A stretch of DNA of 64,000 nt from Piezodorus guildinii (taxonomy: Eukaryota; Arthropoda; Insecta; Hemiptera; Pentatomidae), in assembly GCA_023052935.1 (NCBI GenBank), contig CM041292.1:37578639-37642638 (forward strand), given 5' to 3'. The position numbers were made by a program, and so were the translations under genes. Of this stretch, positions 20,898 to 33,146 are shown piece by piece; positions within the stretch are counted from its first letter, which is position 1, and each line of letters starts with the position of its first letter. The notes under the pieces are model-generated. The model saw only the letters and a program-made list of their open reading frames with translations, searched no databases and was not told where the DNA came from.

Positions 20898-23580
20898 TGT
20901 ATCAAAACATAAGTAATATGAAAACAAAAATATTAATCGAATTTTATTATAAAATCGAATCCATTAATAAGGCATGAATTATGCATTTTTCCCTATAAAT
21001 ATCAAATTAAAAATACTCTTTTAGCCGTATATACTTACTTAAGTTGCATTAATTAATAATATGTTTAATAAAAACCTGTGCAAAGAGACTAGAAATCACT
21101 TTAATGGTGGAAAATTATATTTAATATAATTTAAATCGCTGTTTTGTACTTGGTGGTACCTAAGCCAATGAAACGCCACTTTTTAAGTCAAAATAGCTTC
21201 CCTACATAACTAACTGTCTATTCTCAGTTAGAGATTTACTCTTGTTCAGTTCGGGTCCGTGTTGAGTTGTTAAAATTATTTTAAATTTGTGAACTATGTG
21301 TTATAAATGTTAAAATAATGATTTATTTTAGCTTCTTAATGGCTCTGTCATTTTATTATTCATTTTCGTTTTAAAATGTGCACGTTTTAAAGAACAAGGC
21401 AGGTAGAGGTGTACTTAAAGAAAGGAGGCCATATTTGATTTTTCAACATAAAGGTGAGCATTTAAAATTATGTTTGAAAATGTATATATTATATATTTTA
21501 GATATATGATATCTATATTTTCTATATATATTTTTTTTCTAGGAATGTTGTTCGACATAATTTATCATATTTATAAACATTATAAATAACTGTTAAAAAT
21601 CTTAATGACTATTATTTGAAATATAATATTTTTATTTAAAATATGAATAATTTAATATTGGCGCCATATACCAATGTTCTTTTGTGTCTAATCTTATCTG
21701 CATTATTAATTCCGTTTTTAATTATACAACAAAGAAATAGGCAATAAAAAAACTTATAATGTAGGCTATGCAATAGTAACTATATAATTTTTACCATATT
21801 TTTCTTTATCATGTCAATAAATATATATTTATTTAAGTCATTGAATAGTACATAAATGACCGTGTGATAAATACGAAGGCGGCTGTGAAAAAGGATTAGA
21901 AAATACTGAAAATTAATTTATTAAAATTGATTTCAGCTTCCTTGCTTCAACGGAGATATATATAAAATACACATATAAACTAAAAATTAAATATTTCTTA
22001 CATTAATTTATGTAGGGTGATATATTTTCATTCTTTTCTGTATCATATTCTGAAATTTGGTTACCAAAAAATTCGGGCATATATTCAGAAAACTAGCATC
22101 TTAAAAACTACATAAGTTTATGAATATAAATATAAAAATTATAATTTATATATAAAATAGCTAGATATATTTAGAAAGAAAAAAACGTACTGATTTCTGT
22201 ATATTGATTTAAAATTAAGTTAAACTTATTGTTTTAATATAAGAGGTAGATCCGGCAACATTGCTAACAGCGAAATTAAAAGGCGCCAAAGCCTAACCAG
22301 TGAACTTATTACCTTTCATCTCAAACCTTATTATATATTTCTTTTAATATATTAATTAAAAATAATTTTACTCACATTTTATTATTATTTTATTGTTATA
22401 TCTAAATGTTTTATTGTTTAGTGTATCATAAATCGTACAATAAAACAATTAAAATTCAGTACCAGATAACATTAAATATTTCAAAAATAGCGAAATTAAG
22501 AATCCGTCAAAGCCTAATTGGGATACCGAACTTTTTAACTGGTATCTCATAGCCAGCTATGTATTTATTTTAATATGTTGATTTTAAATGATTAGTTCAT
22601 CATGTTAATAAAACTCGCTTAATTTAATTACTAGAATATTTAAGTTATCTTCTTTACCTAGTTAATAAAATCGGGTAATAATTTTCGGAATTTTAGTTTT
22701 TATAATTTATAAAAAACATTTCAATGCTAAGTGTTTGTATATTATAACAACTTTAAGATACCACCTTATTAATTTATTTGTCTTCAAATTTTTATAAAAA
22801 TTACATTAATTTTTATTAAATGGAGGTTCTGAAGGTGAAAAAATAACAATAAATAAATAAAAAACGTTTTTAATAATGTGTACTTAACGTAAGTCAGGAA
22901 AGATAGAATATACTAATTTATAACACATATATTTAAGCATATTGGGTATCGTATCCATCCTTCATGTCTAGGTTCCCGCAGAGACATGTTCAATGTTTAT
23001 TAGTTGTTTTTTTTAAATACATCAAAGTGTCTAAAAAACATTTCGTTTCAAGAACATTTTTGAACATTATTCGTGAATCCTAAAAAAGATGGGTTATTCT
23101 GGAAGAAGGCTTCAGCCACACACAATTGGAGAAGATAAGTATTTGATATGTTTAAACCCAATACGCATTTAGTAATTAATTATATGTATGGCTTCTTCTA
23201 CTGGTGTGCTAGTGTAAATAAGATCTAGCTCTAAATGATTACAAATTATTCGCTGTACTTGAGAATAATTTATAGAGTTACTGATTGCTTGTATGTATTA
23301 TAGTTATTCTTACTATAAATACATTCGATGGCAAAGCCGCGGGTTACACCTATTTTTTTTTTTTGTATAAAAAAAAAGTTTAATTGGTGTAACCAAGATC
23401 ATCCCTTTGATAAAATGAAAGTATATTAATAAAGAAGCAATTACAATTTATTTATTTTTTTACTTTCATTTTAATATATACGGAATAGGGAAACTATCGC
23501 GATAATTTAGAATTCGAGTTTTCACTGACCATCGAGTTTCCAAATGACTAACCTCCCAAAAAGGTCTGTGTGTGTGTGTG
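20176..23580. other. Long AT-rich stretch
   Basis: No genes supported. A (TA)n tract lies at 20856-20893. Two diverged copies of an AGCGAAATTAARARxxG...CAAAGCCTAA unit lie near 22269 and 22488. Otherwise nothing was seen. Confidence 0.5.
20856..20893. repeat. (TA)n microsatellite
   Basis: About 19 uninterrupted TA units. Confidence 0.95.
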
Positions 23581-23581
23581 T
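23565..23581. repeat. (TG)8 microsatellite
   Basis: Eight TG units between CTG and GTAAG. Confidence 0.9.
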
Positions 23582-23589
23582 GGTAAGTG

Positions 23590-23725
23590 TAGTACGGAAA
23601 CGTAGAGTCGTGCGAAACTGAAACTTCATATTTAAGACAAATGTAAGATGTTACCAATACTTTTTCACTAAAATCCACTTTCTTGAAAAACGGCGGTATA
23701 CCCAACTCACTAAATGGATGCAAAA
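23590..23725 (+). repeat. AR1 5' fragment
   Basis: GTCGTGCGAAACTGAAACTTC, in part, and TTTTTCACTAAAATCCACTT parallel the start of the AR1 copy at 19630-19740. Confidence 0.5.
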
Positions 23726-23734
23726 CTGTTGGCT

Positions 23735-23845
23735 TATTTATTTGATGCTATTTTTAGCCTACTTTGGCTAATCGGAAGATATGTCCTACATTTTGCGTAT
23801 CTAGATTTTATTATGATAGGGACATCACACAGGCTCAGGAGTTAG
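23735..23845 (-). mobile_element. SINE-4 3' fragment
   Basis: TTTGGCTAATCGGAAGATAT and GATAGGGACATCACACAGGC match the 3' half of SINE-4 on the minus strand. Confidence 0.65.
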
Positions 23846-24147
23846 ATGTCTGAATATCCAGAAAGTAAAACAAAGTTCTTTGCTTTTTATGTATAAAGTG
23901 GTTTTTCGATCGTTGTGAAAAATTTCTATAACATATCAAGCTCATTTTCGCCCCAAATGTGAAATTCAAGATTCTTCGTACACCTTTTAGTTTTAAGCAA
24001 GGCCTACCATTCACATAGTTTCTTTTTTTTTTGCGGGACAAATCGTCCTAAAAACATGTATGCCAGTTAAGTCTAATTTGGAACATTCCAAGATTACGAA
24101 ACTTTTCCTAAATATATTTTTCTAATTTATTTTTATATTTTTTTCTC

Positions 24148-24475
24148 GTTGGAAGTAGCATAATGGTTGAGGAATAATAGGTCTGCCCAGATGCGGGTTC
24201 GAACCTCTACCACTGTTTAAGGTAAGAGATGGATTTGGGGAAAGAGGAACTTAAGTGCTGGCCCTCCTCCCAAGACTGTAATTAAAAAGCCCCATTAATT
24301 TCTCCCTGCACCCCTCGTTCCCACAGACCTAATTATATTATCATTTTTTTTCTCAATGCATCCTTTAAATTTGTCCCCAAGGCAGGAGAGAAGTAATTCC
24401 GTTACTCCAGCTATTAATCCTCTCCTTCCGAAACGGTTTTACGGGAAAGTTTCAATGGTAAAAAAAAAGATAAAT
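24148..24475 (+). mobile_element. SINE-3 (tRNA-derived)
   Basis: The tRNA-like head has an A-box-like TAGCATAATGGTTGAGGAAT and a B-box GGGTTCGAACCTC. An unrelated body of about 250 bp follows, containing GCTGGCCCTCCTCCCAAGAC and TAATCCTCTCCTTCCGAAAC, then a poly(A) tail at 24460-24480. Only one copy is seen here. The body does not match SINE-1, -2 or -4. Confidence 0.7.
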
Positions 24476-24613
24476 AAAAAAATTAGAATGTACAAAACAT
24501 TTTAATAAACAATCTAGTCTGTATATCAGACAAACTCTCTCCAAGGAATGAACATTCGCAGTTTAATGGTTTAGTCTCCATGAAAAGATTCAATTGCTAT
24601 TTAATCATATAAA

Positions 24614-24956
24614 GAAAGCGGCGAGGTCTTTAGGGAGTAGAGTACTAGTCTGCTGCTCACCAGTGCCTGGGTTCGAGTTGCCATGGCTGCCAATATGTCC
24701 AGTTGCCGCGACTGAGGCAAAATTACATATTCTCTTATTTTAGCCGTGGAGCTTCCCTGAGGTATGGAGACCCTCCTCCATCATACCCAGCTTCTATCAA
24801 GTGGGTACCCGAAGATTAGGAAAAAATCTGTGGCGTGATCTAGGTCTAATCACATCCTTACGATTACGTATCACATTCTTACCTGAAACTGTACGATCTC
24901 TATAGGTACTGAACCCCAAAGCCTTTATAGATAGTAGAGGTACAGTTTTTTTTTTT
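24614..24956 (+). mobile_element. SINE-1, diverged copy
   Basis: The head GGCGAGGTCTTTAGGGAGTA and B-box GGGTTCGAGT, then the body with TATGGAGACCCTCC and AAGTGGGTACCCGAAG, and the end GGTACAG plus poly(T). Flanking AATYATATAAA at 24603-24613 and 24957-24967 is an 11-bp duplication with one mismatch. Confidence 0.85.
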
Positions 24957-24974
24957 AATTATATAAAAATCTAC

Positions 24975-25283
24975 TGCGCACAACCCACGACTTTCACTTA
25001 TCTCCGTTGTTATAACCAATTTAAAAAAATTTAAATAGAGTTCAAAAAATATTTAACAAATAACAAGATTATGTATCTATTTTTTTTAAATCTGAAAAAT
25101 TAAAGGTACTTTAGAGGAAGGAAATTCAAAATATCGGCATTCAAGCCATGTCAGACTGTTTTAATCAGAATGAAACCTACATGACACGAAAACCCATTAA
25201 ATATTATATCAATATTGCAAGTTTACAACTGTATTAGTTAATACATCAAGTAAATTAGCTGTCAGATAATATACATTAAAAAA
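24975..25283 (-). repeat. AR1, 3' half (interrupted copy)
   Basis: On the minus strand, GTAGGTTTCATTCTGATTAA and TTCCTTCCTCTAAAGTACC are AR1. Its 5' half continues at 25711-25860 beyond the inserted Jockey fragment, so the Jockey element landed in an existing AR1. Confidence 0.65.
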
Positions 25284-25710
25284 AAATGCCTATTGGCTTA
25301 ACTCCACTTGGTAATCTAAACTAGGTCTCGAGGCCATCTTATTTTCTAGCGCCTCTGAGGATTGTCAGGAATAGAAGAGGAAGCAAGGATTGAAACTAGT
25401 AGGTTAGAGTGGGAGTGCAGTTTGTCATGGAAGGATTGATACCTGGTTCGGGCCAACATACGGGATGTTAAGATCTGTATGGATGAGTTTATTCGTGACA
25501 AAATAAGGAGCGTTGAGGATTTTTCGTAGGATTTTGGATTGTAAGGATTGAGTACGGGAAGAATTTGATGGTTTAGTGGAGCTCCAAAGCTCAACTACGT
25601 ATTTCCAGGAAGGCCTTATGCTGGTGATATAGATGAGCCTTTTATAGATAAGTGGAAGGTTAGAGCGGCTGTCCAGCAAGTGTTGTAGTAAGCGAAAGTG
25701 TCGAGCAGTT
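25284..25710 (-). pseudogene. Jockey-clade LINE, 5'-truncated fragment
   Basis: The minus strand encodes the C-terminal reverse transcriptase tail of Jockey elements: LLQHLLDSRSNLPLIYKRLI, SSTKPSNSSRTQSLQSKILR, KILNAPYFVTNKLIHTDLNI. After a frameshift comes ARTRYQSFHDKLHSHSNLLV and a terminal NPQRR. The catalytic palm is absent. The same family occurs at 45421, 47677 and 56798. It sits within an AR1 repeat on the same strand. Confidence 0.88.
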
Positions 25711-25860
25711 TAAAATAAAAGGTAAAAAATGGTTTTCCTGATTTGCCAATTTTGCTGAAAAAGTTGATGTAACGTCTCAGGCATTTACGCTCCGAAAATA
25801 TGAAATTTCAGTTTTATACAACTTATTGTTTTTGAGCTATACCTACCACATACACATACT
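25711..25860 (-). repeat. AR1, 5' half (interrupted copy)
   Basis: The reverse complement has GGAGCGTAAATGCCTGAGAC followed by GTTACATCAACTTTTTCAGC, matching 40650-40700 and 19650-19710. Confidence 0.6.
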
Positions 25861-26503
25861 TACAAACCCAGATATTTTAGGACTGTTGTGTAGCCTGACA
25901 GTTGCACCTAGTCTGATGAAAGATTTTTCCCCTACCCGAAAAAAAAAAAAAGAAAACCCAAATATTTTTGCTAGACTTGGTCCTGTGGAAATTTAAATTA
26001 AAATTTTTCCACATCGCAATATTTTTCCTCGCTATATATTTCATATACACGTAAGTAAATGATAGGATATTTATTATTATTGGACAAGTACTTAATGTTT
26101 GATGAATGTTCCTGAATCGAAGACAAAATGTGATTACCACCTCATATTTCAATGGCTTTTTAGAACGATTACAGAATGTTTGATAAGGTAATAAATAGGA
26201 TTTATGAGCAGTAAAAGTTTAGTAATGCAAATATAATGGTAAAAGAAATGAAAAACTATTCCTCTATGAATGGAAGGATGGAAACCACTCAGCTGGCAGT
26301 TTTTCCCCTCAAATTTTAAATTAATTTTAATTAACTTTTAAACTTAATTAAATTATTTAAAAGTTAACTTTTTTCTTTAAATTAATAAACTAAATATATT
26401 AGTTTTCAATTTTACTGCAGAATTTTTAAATGGATATAAATAACCCATACATTTTGAGTATCGTTATATGGATTTAAAGTATATATATTTATACATATAT
26501 ATG

Positions 26504-26571
<68 letters not shown>

Positions 26572-26797
26572 TTTTTCCTTACATGGTAACCCCACATAAG
26601 AACCGTTTATTATAACATCATGTTCCATACCTTAATGGTATACTACATGAATGATAATATGATTATATTAATTTACATATGAAAGTAGTATTACATTAAC
26701 AATTATTACAGAATAATGTTTCAAATGAAATATAACAAAATAAATAAAGTAACTATCATAACAAATTTGAAATTAAATGTTTGTCAACAGAAAAGAA
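25861..26797. other. AT-rich spacer and probable LINE 3' untranslated region
   Basis: An interrupted (TA)n runs over 26475-26551 into about 19 T residues at 26551-26569. The part near 26640-26797 is probably the 3' untranslated region of the LINE that follows on the minus strand, but its end was not located. Confidence 0.4.
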
Positions 26798-28123
26798 TTA
26801 CCTACGCTGCCCGTCTTTAGTCAGTGATTCAAAGTCAATGCCTTTAATGAATTTAAGTAAGTCTGTCTTGAATTTATAGAATAAATTTTGTTCCGTCTCT
26901 GGCCAGTTTCCATTTTTAAGTATTATATTTTTAATTAAATGAAATCTTTGTCTGTCAAAAATTTTGCAGTCATAAAGTATATGTTTAAAATTTTGAATTT
27001 GTCCGTCTTCGTCACATAAGTCTGTTTGTATTATGTTAAATCGTTTGAGATAATGTTTTGTGTTTCCGTGTTCTGTGATTAGTTGTGTTAGTTTATAATC
27101 ATTACTGTGTACAGATGCATAGTCGTGTAATGTTATGTTTGGTATAAATCTGTGTAAACTTGGAGACTTGGTAGAAGTCACCCACATCTGGTCCCATCTT
27201 GCAACAAAATCAGATGTCATGTCCCTCCTGACATAGGACAGAGGTGCTTTATCGTAGGAAGGTAACATATTACTGGAAGCAGCTTCTTTGGCTAGTAGAT
27301 CTGCCCGTTCGTTGCCCTCGATCCCTGCATGCGCCTTTACCCACTTTAGAGTTACTCTTTTCCCCATCTGTTTAAGATGTAATACGTTTTGCCTAATTTG
27401 ATCTGTCAAATGGTCATGTATGTGTACATTGTTGATGGAGTCAATTAAAGTTTTGTTGTCTGTATGTATAGTGATACGTTCGTTGGTTTGCCTAGGTTCA
27501 TTTGTCATGTACTCTGTCACTTTCAGTACAGCGAATTTTTCAGCTTGGTTGTTAGAACAGTATGATTCTAACTTGTATTGATGTTGGACATTTATACCAG
27601 CTGTAGTTTGGAACCACCACGCACAACCAACATTATCGCTGTACTTACTTCCGTCAGTGTAAACGTCAGTGTTCTCGGTAATAAAAGTAGTACATTGTCG
27701 CGTTGTCCATAAAGTAGTTGCTGGGTGCAGCCAGAACTTGCAGTCTGTTAATCTTTCAATTTTATCCAGCGGTATGTCTTTGTAGCCTGTCTTATGTTTA
27801 ATAATATTAAATAAAATTGTTCGTTCTTCAATTTTCAGTTGGATAGGTAACAGTCCTGCTAATAGTATCGCGGCCTCATATGATAGCGTACGGTAGCCCT
27901 TGCATATTTTGATCGAAATCAACCTTTGAAGCCTCTGTAACTTCATCAGATTTTTCTTACGAAGTACAGCTGGGTGCCAGACGTGTACCGCGTAGAACAT
28001 CTTAGGAAGTACAGCGCCTTCATAAATGACTTTTAATATTTCCGATCTAAGGCCCCATGTAGCTCTAGCGGCTATTGACAGTCCATTTATAATACGTAGA
28101 GTGTCCTCATTAAGTTTGTCCAT
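26798..28123 (-). CDS. LINE reverse transcriptase C-terminal part with RNase H
   Basis: An open 441-codon remnant of a larger polyprotein. Residues 1-130 are the end of the reverse transcriptase: WGLRSEILKVIYEGAVLPKM, then KLQRLQRLISIKICKGYRTL and AAILLAGLLPI, typical of I/R1-group LINEs. Residues about 150-285 form RNase H, with the motifs VYTDGSK, NNQAEKFAVL, IHTDNKTLIDS and KAHAGIEGNERADLLAKEA. The four acidic residues D157, E195, D222 and D275 and the active-site H265 are present. RNase H removes RNA from the RNA:DNA hybrid during retrotransposition. The first Met is internal: the frame reads upstream as QCDNLQYLGLLFDRKLNWNR to a frameshift near 28195. The reverse transcriptase catalytic motifs are missing, so the copy cannot act alone. 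Confidence 0.88.
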   Translation of the reverse strand: MDKLNEDTLRIINGLSIAARATWGLRSEILKVIYEGAVLPKMFYAVHVWHPAVLRKKNLMKLQRLQRLISIKICKGYRTLSYEAAILLAGLLPIQLKIEERTILFNIIKHKTGYKDIPLDKIERLTDCKFWLHPATTLWTTRQCTTFITENTDVYTDGSKYSDNVGCAWWFQTTAGINVQHQYKLESYCSNNQAEKFAVLKVTEYMTNEPRQTNERITIHTDNKTLIDSINNVHIHDHLTDQIRQNVLHLKQMGKRVTLKWVKAHAGIEGNERADLLAKEAASSNMLPSYDKAPLSYVRRDMTSDFVARWDQMWVTSTKSPSLHRFIPNITLHDYASVHSNDYKLTQLITEHGNTKHYLKRFNIIQTDLCDEDGQIQNFKHILYDCKIFDRQRFHLIKNIILKNGNWPETEQNLFYKFKTDLLKFIKGIDFESLTKDGQRR

Positions 28124-28318
28124 ATGTCTGTTCCAATTCAGTTTTCTGTCAAAAAGTAGGCCTAAGTATTGTAAATTGTCGCATTGGTTATTCTTACTGA
28201 ATTGAGTCGAATATCTAAATCTGGGACTGTTCTTTTTTTGGAAAAAAATATGTATTTGGTTTTTTCTGTATTAAAATTTAGTTTGTTGCGTCTAGTCCAA
28301 TGTGTAAGCTTTGACAGT
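28124..28318 (-). pseudogene. Upstream reverse transcriptase remnant of the same LINE
   Basis: It translates as LSKLTHWTRRNKLNFNTEKT, then KYIFFSKKRTVPDLDIRLN, the stretch just after the YADD palm. A frameshift near 28190-28200 then leads into the frame of the 441-codon segment. The homology stops exactly at a long (TA)n tract at 28320, so the element is truncated or interrupted there. Confidence 0.8.
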
Positions 28319-28319
<1 letters not shown>

Positions 28320-28385
<66 letters not shown>

Positions 28386-28413
28386 CAAAAATATATATGT
28401 ATATATATATATA
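28320..28413. repeat. Long (TA)n microsatellite
   Basis: About 27 TA units at 28322-28376, then an interrupted second tract to 28412. It marks the 5' breakpoint of the adjacent LINE. Confidence 0.95.
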
Positions 28414-30195
28414 CTTCAGAAGTAGTAAATTAAAATAATAATTATGTCATTTTGCGCCTGAAAACAATAACACAACCAACTATCTCAACCACTTAAGTTA
28501 ATGCGCTTTTTGTCACCATCCATTACCAAATTGCTTACTAATGGTAGTTTAATTTAATAATAATTACATAGCTAGAGAGTTCCTACAATAAGTGGAATAA
28601 TAATCGAAATAATTTTTATTTACAACGCTTATTCAGAACCTTTTTTTTTTTTACCTTGTTTTCTTTATTATAAAAAAGCCTTACTACAATTACTAAGCCT
28701 TCACACAATATTAACTTTCATTTCTCTTTTTTTTTTTAACAACTTACATATTTATAAATTAGGCTTCTAATGTATATAATAATATACTTAAAATTGTTTT
28801 ATTGATCAGTGAAACATAGTAAAAATACAGTGATAGTATTTATATATTGAAATAATAATTTTACTAGAAATATGTACATATTTAACAAGTTTTATCTACT
28901 TTTATTTTCCTATTAGTTCAAGTTTTAATTCCATTGTGTTCATTTTTTTGTAAATTATGTAATATCCCTTCAAAACATAAACACACATTCATATAATACT
29001 TACGGAACATGTATTGTAGTTAGCAAATATAGTTTCATATCGATATATTTCCTCGTTCTGATTCATCGCTATTTATCAGGTGGAAAGCAAGACGTGAAGA
29101 CATAAGTTTATTTGTGACCTGTCTATACATTCTTATCTTCACTTTCGTTTTTTCCCTTATCCTTATTTAGTTTTTCTTCTTCTTAACCGCTCCTCTTTCA
29201 GCTCAATTCCTTTACCAAATTATCTCATATCAATAAGTAACAAGCCTCTCTGATGTCACGTTTTGCATAAGTGCATAATTCCTTGAAATACTTAACTTTC
29301 TCATAGTAAATACGTCTATTTTTACTTTGCTTTGAGTATAACTTTAAAAAAATACTTTATTCATTTGTTGTTAATTTTTTTAAGTAACTCAGAAAATACT
29401 CAGATCTAGATAATGCTGCATATAATTTTGTTCGTAAAGCTTTAAAAGGAATGTGGGAACATTCATCCTCACTGACTTTCTCCATTATATCTTGAGATAA
29501 CTAATGTCAAACCCTGTTTAGAACAAGTTAAATATTAAATAATTTTTTTCAGAAGCAATGGGTAGTAAGAATGATGTAGCCTTTTGAACGAGAAAACATG
29601 GATAAATGCACACACTTGCACAAACGTATAATGGACGCTATAATTCAATGTCTTTATCAATTTGACGCATTATTATTATTTATTATATCGAATACTGCGG
29701 ATTTAATGATATCACAAAGCTCACCCCGATTTAAAATACTTACTCAATGATGCCCTTACAGACTAGCGAAATAATATACTATGTCAGAATTTAAATCTTG
29801 ATTTTATAGCAGAAATATTCATTCTAATTTAAAAATATAGAGTCATAATTAGAATTAAATTTGGGTCAGTTTGGTTCTATTTTGAAAAGAACTGGATAAT
29901 CATTTTATTATAAAATGTTTAATTTTTTTTATTTATTTATATTTAGATTTATTGTACATTCAACATTTCTTAACTAGATCTGTGATTCATGTGAGTTTCC
30001 ACTTTAAGGGTACTAATTTTGTAACAAAAACTTAAATAACATTAAATTGACTTTTATTATTCTTCGACATAAAATTGTGAAATTACATTTTTTTTTTCTC
30101 TTTTCATTATATTGCCATAATTATACACATTTTTAAAGTTTCTCATATCCCTAAGAAAAGTTTCCATAAGCCAAAAATCCCTTCTGGAATCTAAT
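28414..30195. other. Long AT-rich stretch
   Basis: No gene supported. At 29398-29480 a short frame reads SDLDNAAYNFVRKALKGMW and resembles a second frame at 35106-35165, so both may come from one unknown repeat. Confidence 0.45.
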
Positions 30196-30452
30196 CCATA
30201 GGTGGTTGTCACTTTAATAGAGTGGGAGTCCTAAATGTTGCCCATTCAGGTTTAATTAAGATAGGGATCTTTTACGAGTACGTGTCATCTCACAGGCTCC
30301 GGAACACCTTTTCAAGTCCCCTCCGAAGGACGGCATAACTATGGTTTTTTTTTACTGCCTTAAAAATTCCAGAGCCACATACCAAGTTTGAACCTGCGAC
30401 GTTTTACATAGAAGGTTGTTCTGCTTCCCACTACACCACAGGAGACGCCTAA
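30196..30452 (-). mobile_element. SINE-4, diverged copy
   Basis: Minus strand: a head with an eroded B-box near CAGGTTCAAACTT, then GTCCTTCGGAGGGGACTTG, and the 3' part near GGACTCCCACTCTATTAAAG. The order of segments matches the copy at 5260. Confidence 0.75.
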
Positions 30453-31414
30453 TAAAATATTGATGTTTTTAGTCTAATTATTGTCTTTGGTCGGTTATAC
30501 TATTATTTTATTTTTTTTATATGGTATTTAATCGTAAGGAACCTTATCCCATCATAAAATTACTTTTTTATCTATCTTTATTACATGAACCATGAGATAT
30601 GGATATGAGAGATGATTTTATTATCCAATACCATGTTACAAGAGGAATTCACATGCTTGTAATTTTAAACATGTAAAATATAAAAGATATTTATAAATTA
30701 CAGGAATTGGAAAGGTTTTCCCATTACATGTTTTTGCCCGCGGAGCTGACTTAAAACGGTTGTAATACTAAAAGTATTGGCCCCCTTTTTTTTTTTTTTT
30801 TATTTATGGTTTTATAGTCACAAAAGAATAGAGAATAACTGGTCAAAATATCACGAAAATCAAAAATGTCGAGCGGCAAGGTCTGGACGATATCGAATGG
30901 ATTGACCCATATAACTAAAATATAATTCTATTTGCTTGTAAGTGAATTGAAACATTATTCTGTATATTATTGTTGTTATGTGAACTGGGATGTTGAAAAT
31001 TTAGATTGGTTCTAGTGATGTGATCTAAGCTAATTATCGCTATCTGATCGCCATCTGCGTTAATTGTGATGCTGTTTAATCTACACTCTCAAACTGCCAA
31101 TTAGTCTTGGAAGGAAGCAGTACTTAATTATTTTGATGAATAGGCAACTATTATAATTTCATAGAATGTGATCAGACTTCCATCTTTCATGTTGGCATAG
31201 TCTTTTAACTATAATTACCATGCTTAGTCGATACAATTTTGTTTCTTCATTGTAGATCGGTCCACGATTTATTATGTCCGAAATGGCTTAGCTTGCAATT
31301 AAGTGTCATCAATACATTATCAAGTAATTACTCGTACATTTTTACTTAGCATAGCAACGTAAATATGGAAGAGAATCTTCAAAACTTAGTCATGAAGTGT
31401 ATACAAATAATTTA
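30453..31414. other. Unannotated AT-rich spacer
   Basis: Nothing supportable seen beyond homopolymer runs, for example poly(T) at 30786-30800. Confidence 0.5.
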
Positions 31415-31640
31415 GGAATGGCGTTGTCTAGTGGATAGATCACTAGTCCGGTGGCCCTAGGGTGTGGAGACCCTCCTATAGCACACCCAGCCTAAACTCT
31501 ATACGCAAAACAAAAAAATTCGGGAGAAAAAAACTAATCTTTATTTGCAGGGCCTTCGGCATAGAAAAAGTACAAATCCCTATGTTTACTGAACCAAAGA
31601 CCTTGAATATATTTATAAGAATAAATAGTACACAACAAAC
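31415..31640 (+). mobile_element. SINE-1 with internal deletion
   Basis: The head GGCGTTGTCTAGTGGATAGA keeps the A-box region, but a deletion removes the B-box and joins the head to the body at TAGGGTGTGGAGACCCTCC. The 3' part CAAATCCCTATGTTTACTGA is present. Without a B-box it could not be transcribed efficiently by RNA polymerase III. Confidence 0.75.
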
Positions 31641-32507
31641 CTGTGCGAATTGCTTTTAACATGGATTTTAGTTTGGTGTAACCAAAGGGGGTACCATATA
31701 TGAGAACAGTATGTTACAAATGTTTTTTCGTCTAAACTTATTTAATATTTCGATTCTATATTATTATTATTCGTAATTAGCTCAGTTAAGTAGTTGAATA
31801 TTTTTGAAATGTTAATAATTTTTTTTTTTTTTTTTTTACGAAACAAAATAATATAACTGAATCCACGTAATCAGCATATAGATAAAAAGAAAAACGCTTA
31901 AAATGATCTCTTAAAATTTTATAAAATTTAAATGTTACAAAATTGTTCTCGAATAACGTTGTCCTTATACGTAAATAATCAAAATGGAAATTTTATGAAT
32001 AAAATAATAATTTGTGAAAAAATTAATAAACCAGCTTTAAAACTAGAAATAAATTTGAATATAACTTATTACGTATCATTAATATCATAACCATTTAGGT
32101 ATCCTTTTGCTGCATGAACCGCAATCTCTCTATGATAACCAATAATTATGAAACTATTGAGCCACTTTGTATAGTTAGTCATTATGGAAAAGGAAAATAA
32201 AAGGGGAAATGATGTAATAAATTTGAAAATAAAAAATATATGTGGTTGGTGTATATGTATATATATAGTTGAATCCTATCAACCTCTTTGGTTGCATCAA
32301 TTAAAAGAAAAACACAGATATATCTAAACCAAATAATATCTGGATTAGATTAAGTTCAAAGGTAAAAAAAAAAAAAAAAATAATAGGAGTGTGAGATTCA
32401 CATTCCATTCATTCATACAATATACACGAAGAAAATATAAGATAATTAAAAATGAAGATAAAATAAAATTTAATAAATTAGAAAAAATGATAAATAAATT
32501 CATATTG
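31641..32507. other. Unannotated AT-rich spacer
   Basis: Nothing supportable seen. Confidence 0.5.
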
Positions 32508-32743
32508 TTCACATTCACGCCTGTTAAAAAATAATTAAAGGTTTGATATGAAATCATGTCTAAAATAGTAATTTTAGTTGCGTAATATTGGCTTCCGTGC
32601 ATTCGGCTACTAATTAAAAAGAACTAACATTAAAAAAAAAAAGTAAATGAAATAATACTTTATAAAATTAATTCTGACTACCACACTCTGTAGTTTTTGA
32701 TGAGAATAAATTTCAATAATTACTAATAATTCAATAACACTTA

Positions 32744-32824
<81 letters not shown>

Positions 32825-33087
32825 AAATAAATTATTTATTTATTTAGGCGTGAATGTGAAACGCCTATTAAAAAATAATTAAAGGTTTGATATGAAATCA
32901 TGTCTAAAATAGTAATTTTAGTTGCGTAATATTGGCTTCCGTGCATTCAGCTACTAATTAAAAAGAACTAACATTAAAAAAAAAAAGTAAATGAAATAAT
33001 ACTTTATAAAATTAATTCTGACTACCACACTCTGTAGTTTTTGATGAGAATAAATTTCAATAATTACTAATAATTCAATAACACTTA

Positions 33088-33146
<59 letters not shown>

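Noticed and set aside
27940..27965. CTTCATCAG (CTGATGAAG on the minus strand)
   Set aside because: Lies within the LINE coding frame and has no GAAA or cleavage triplet at hammerhead spacing.
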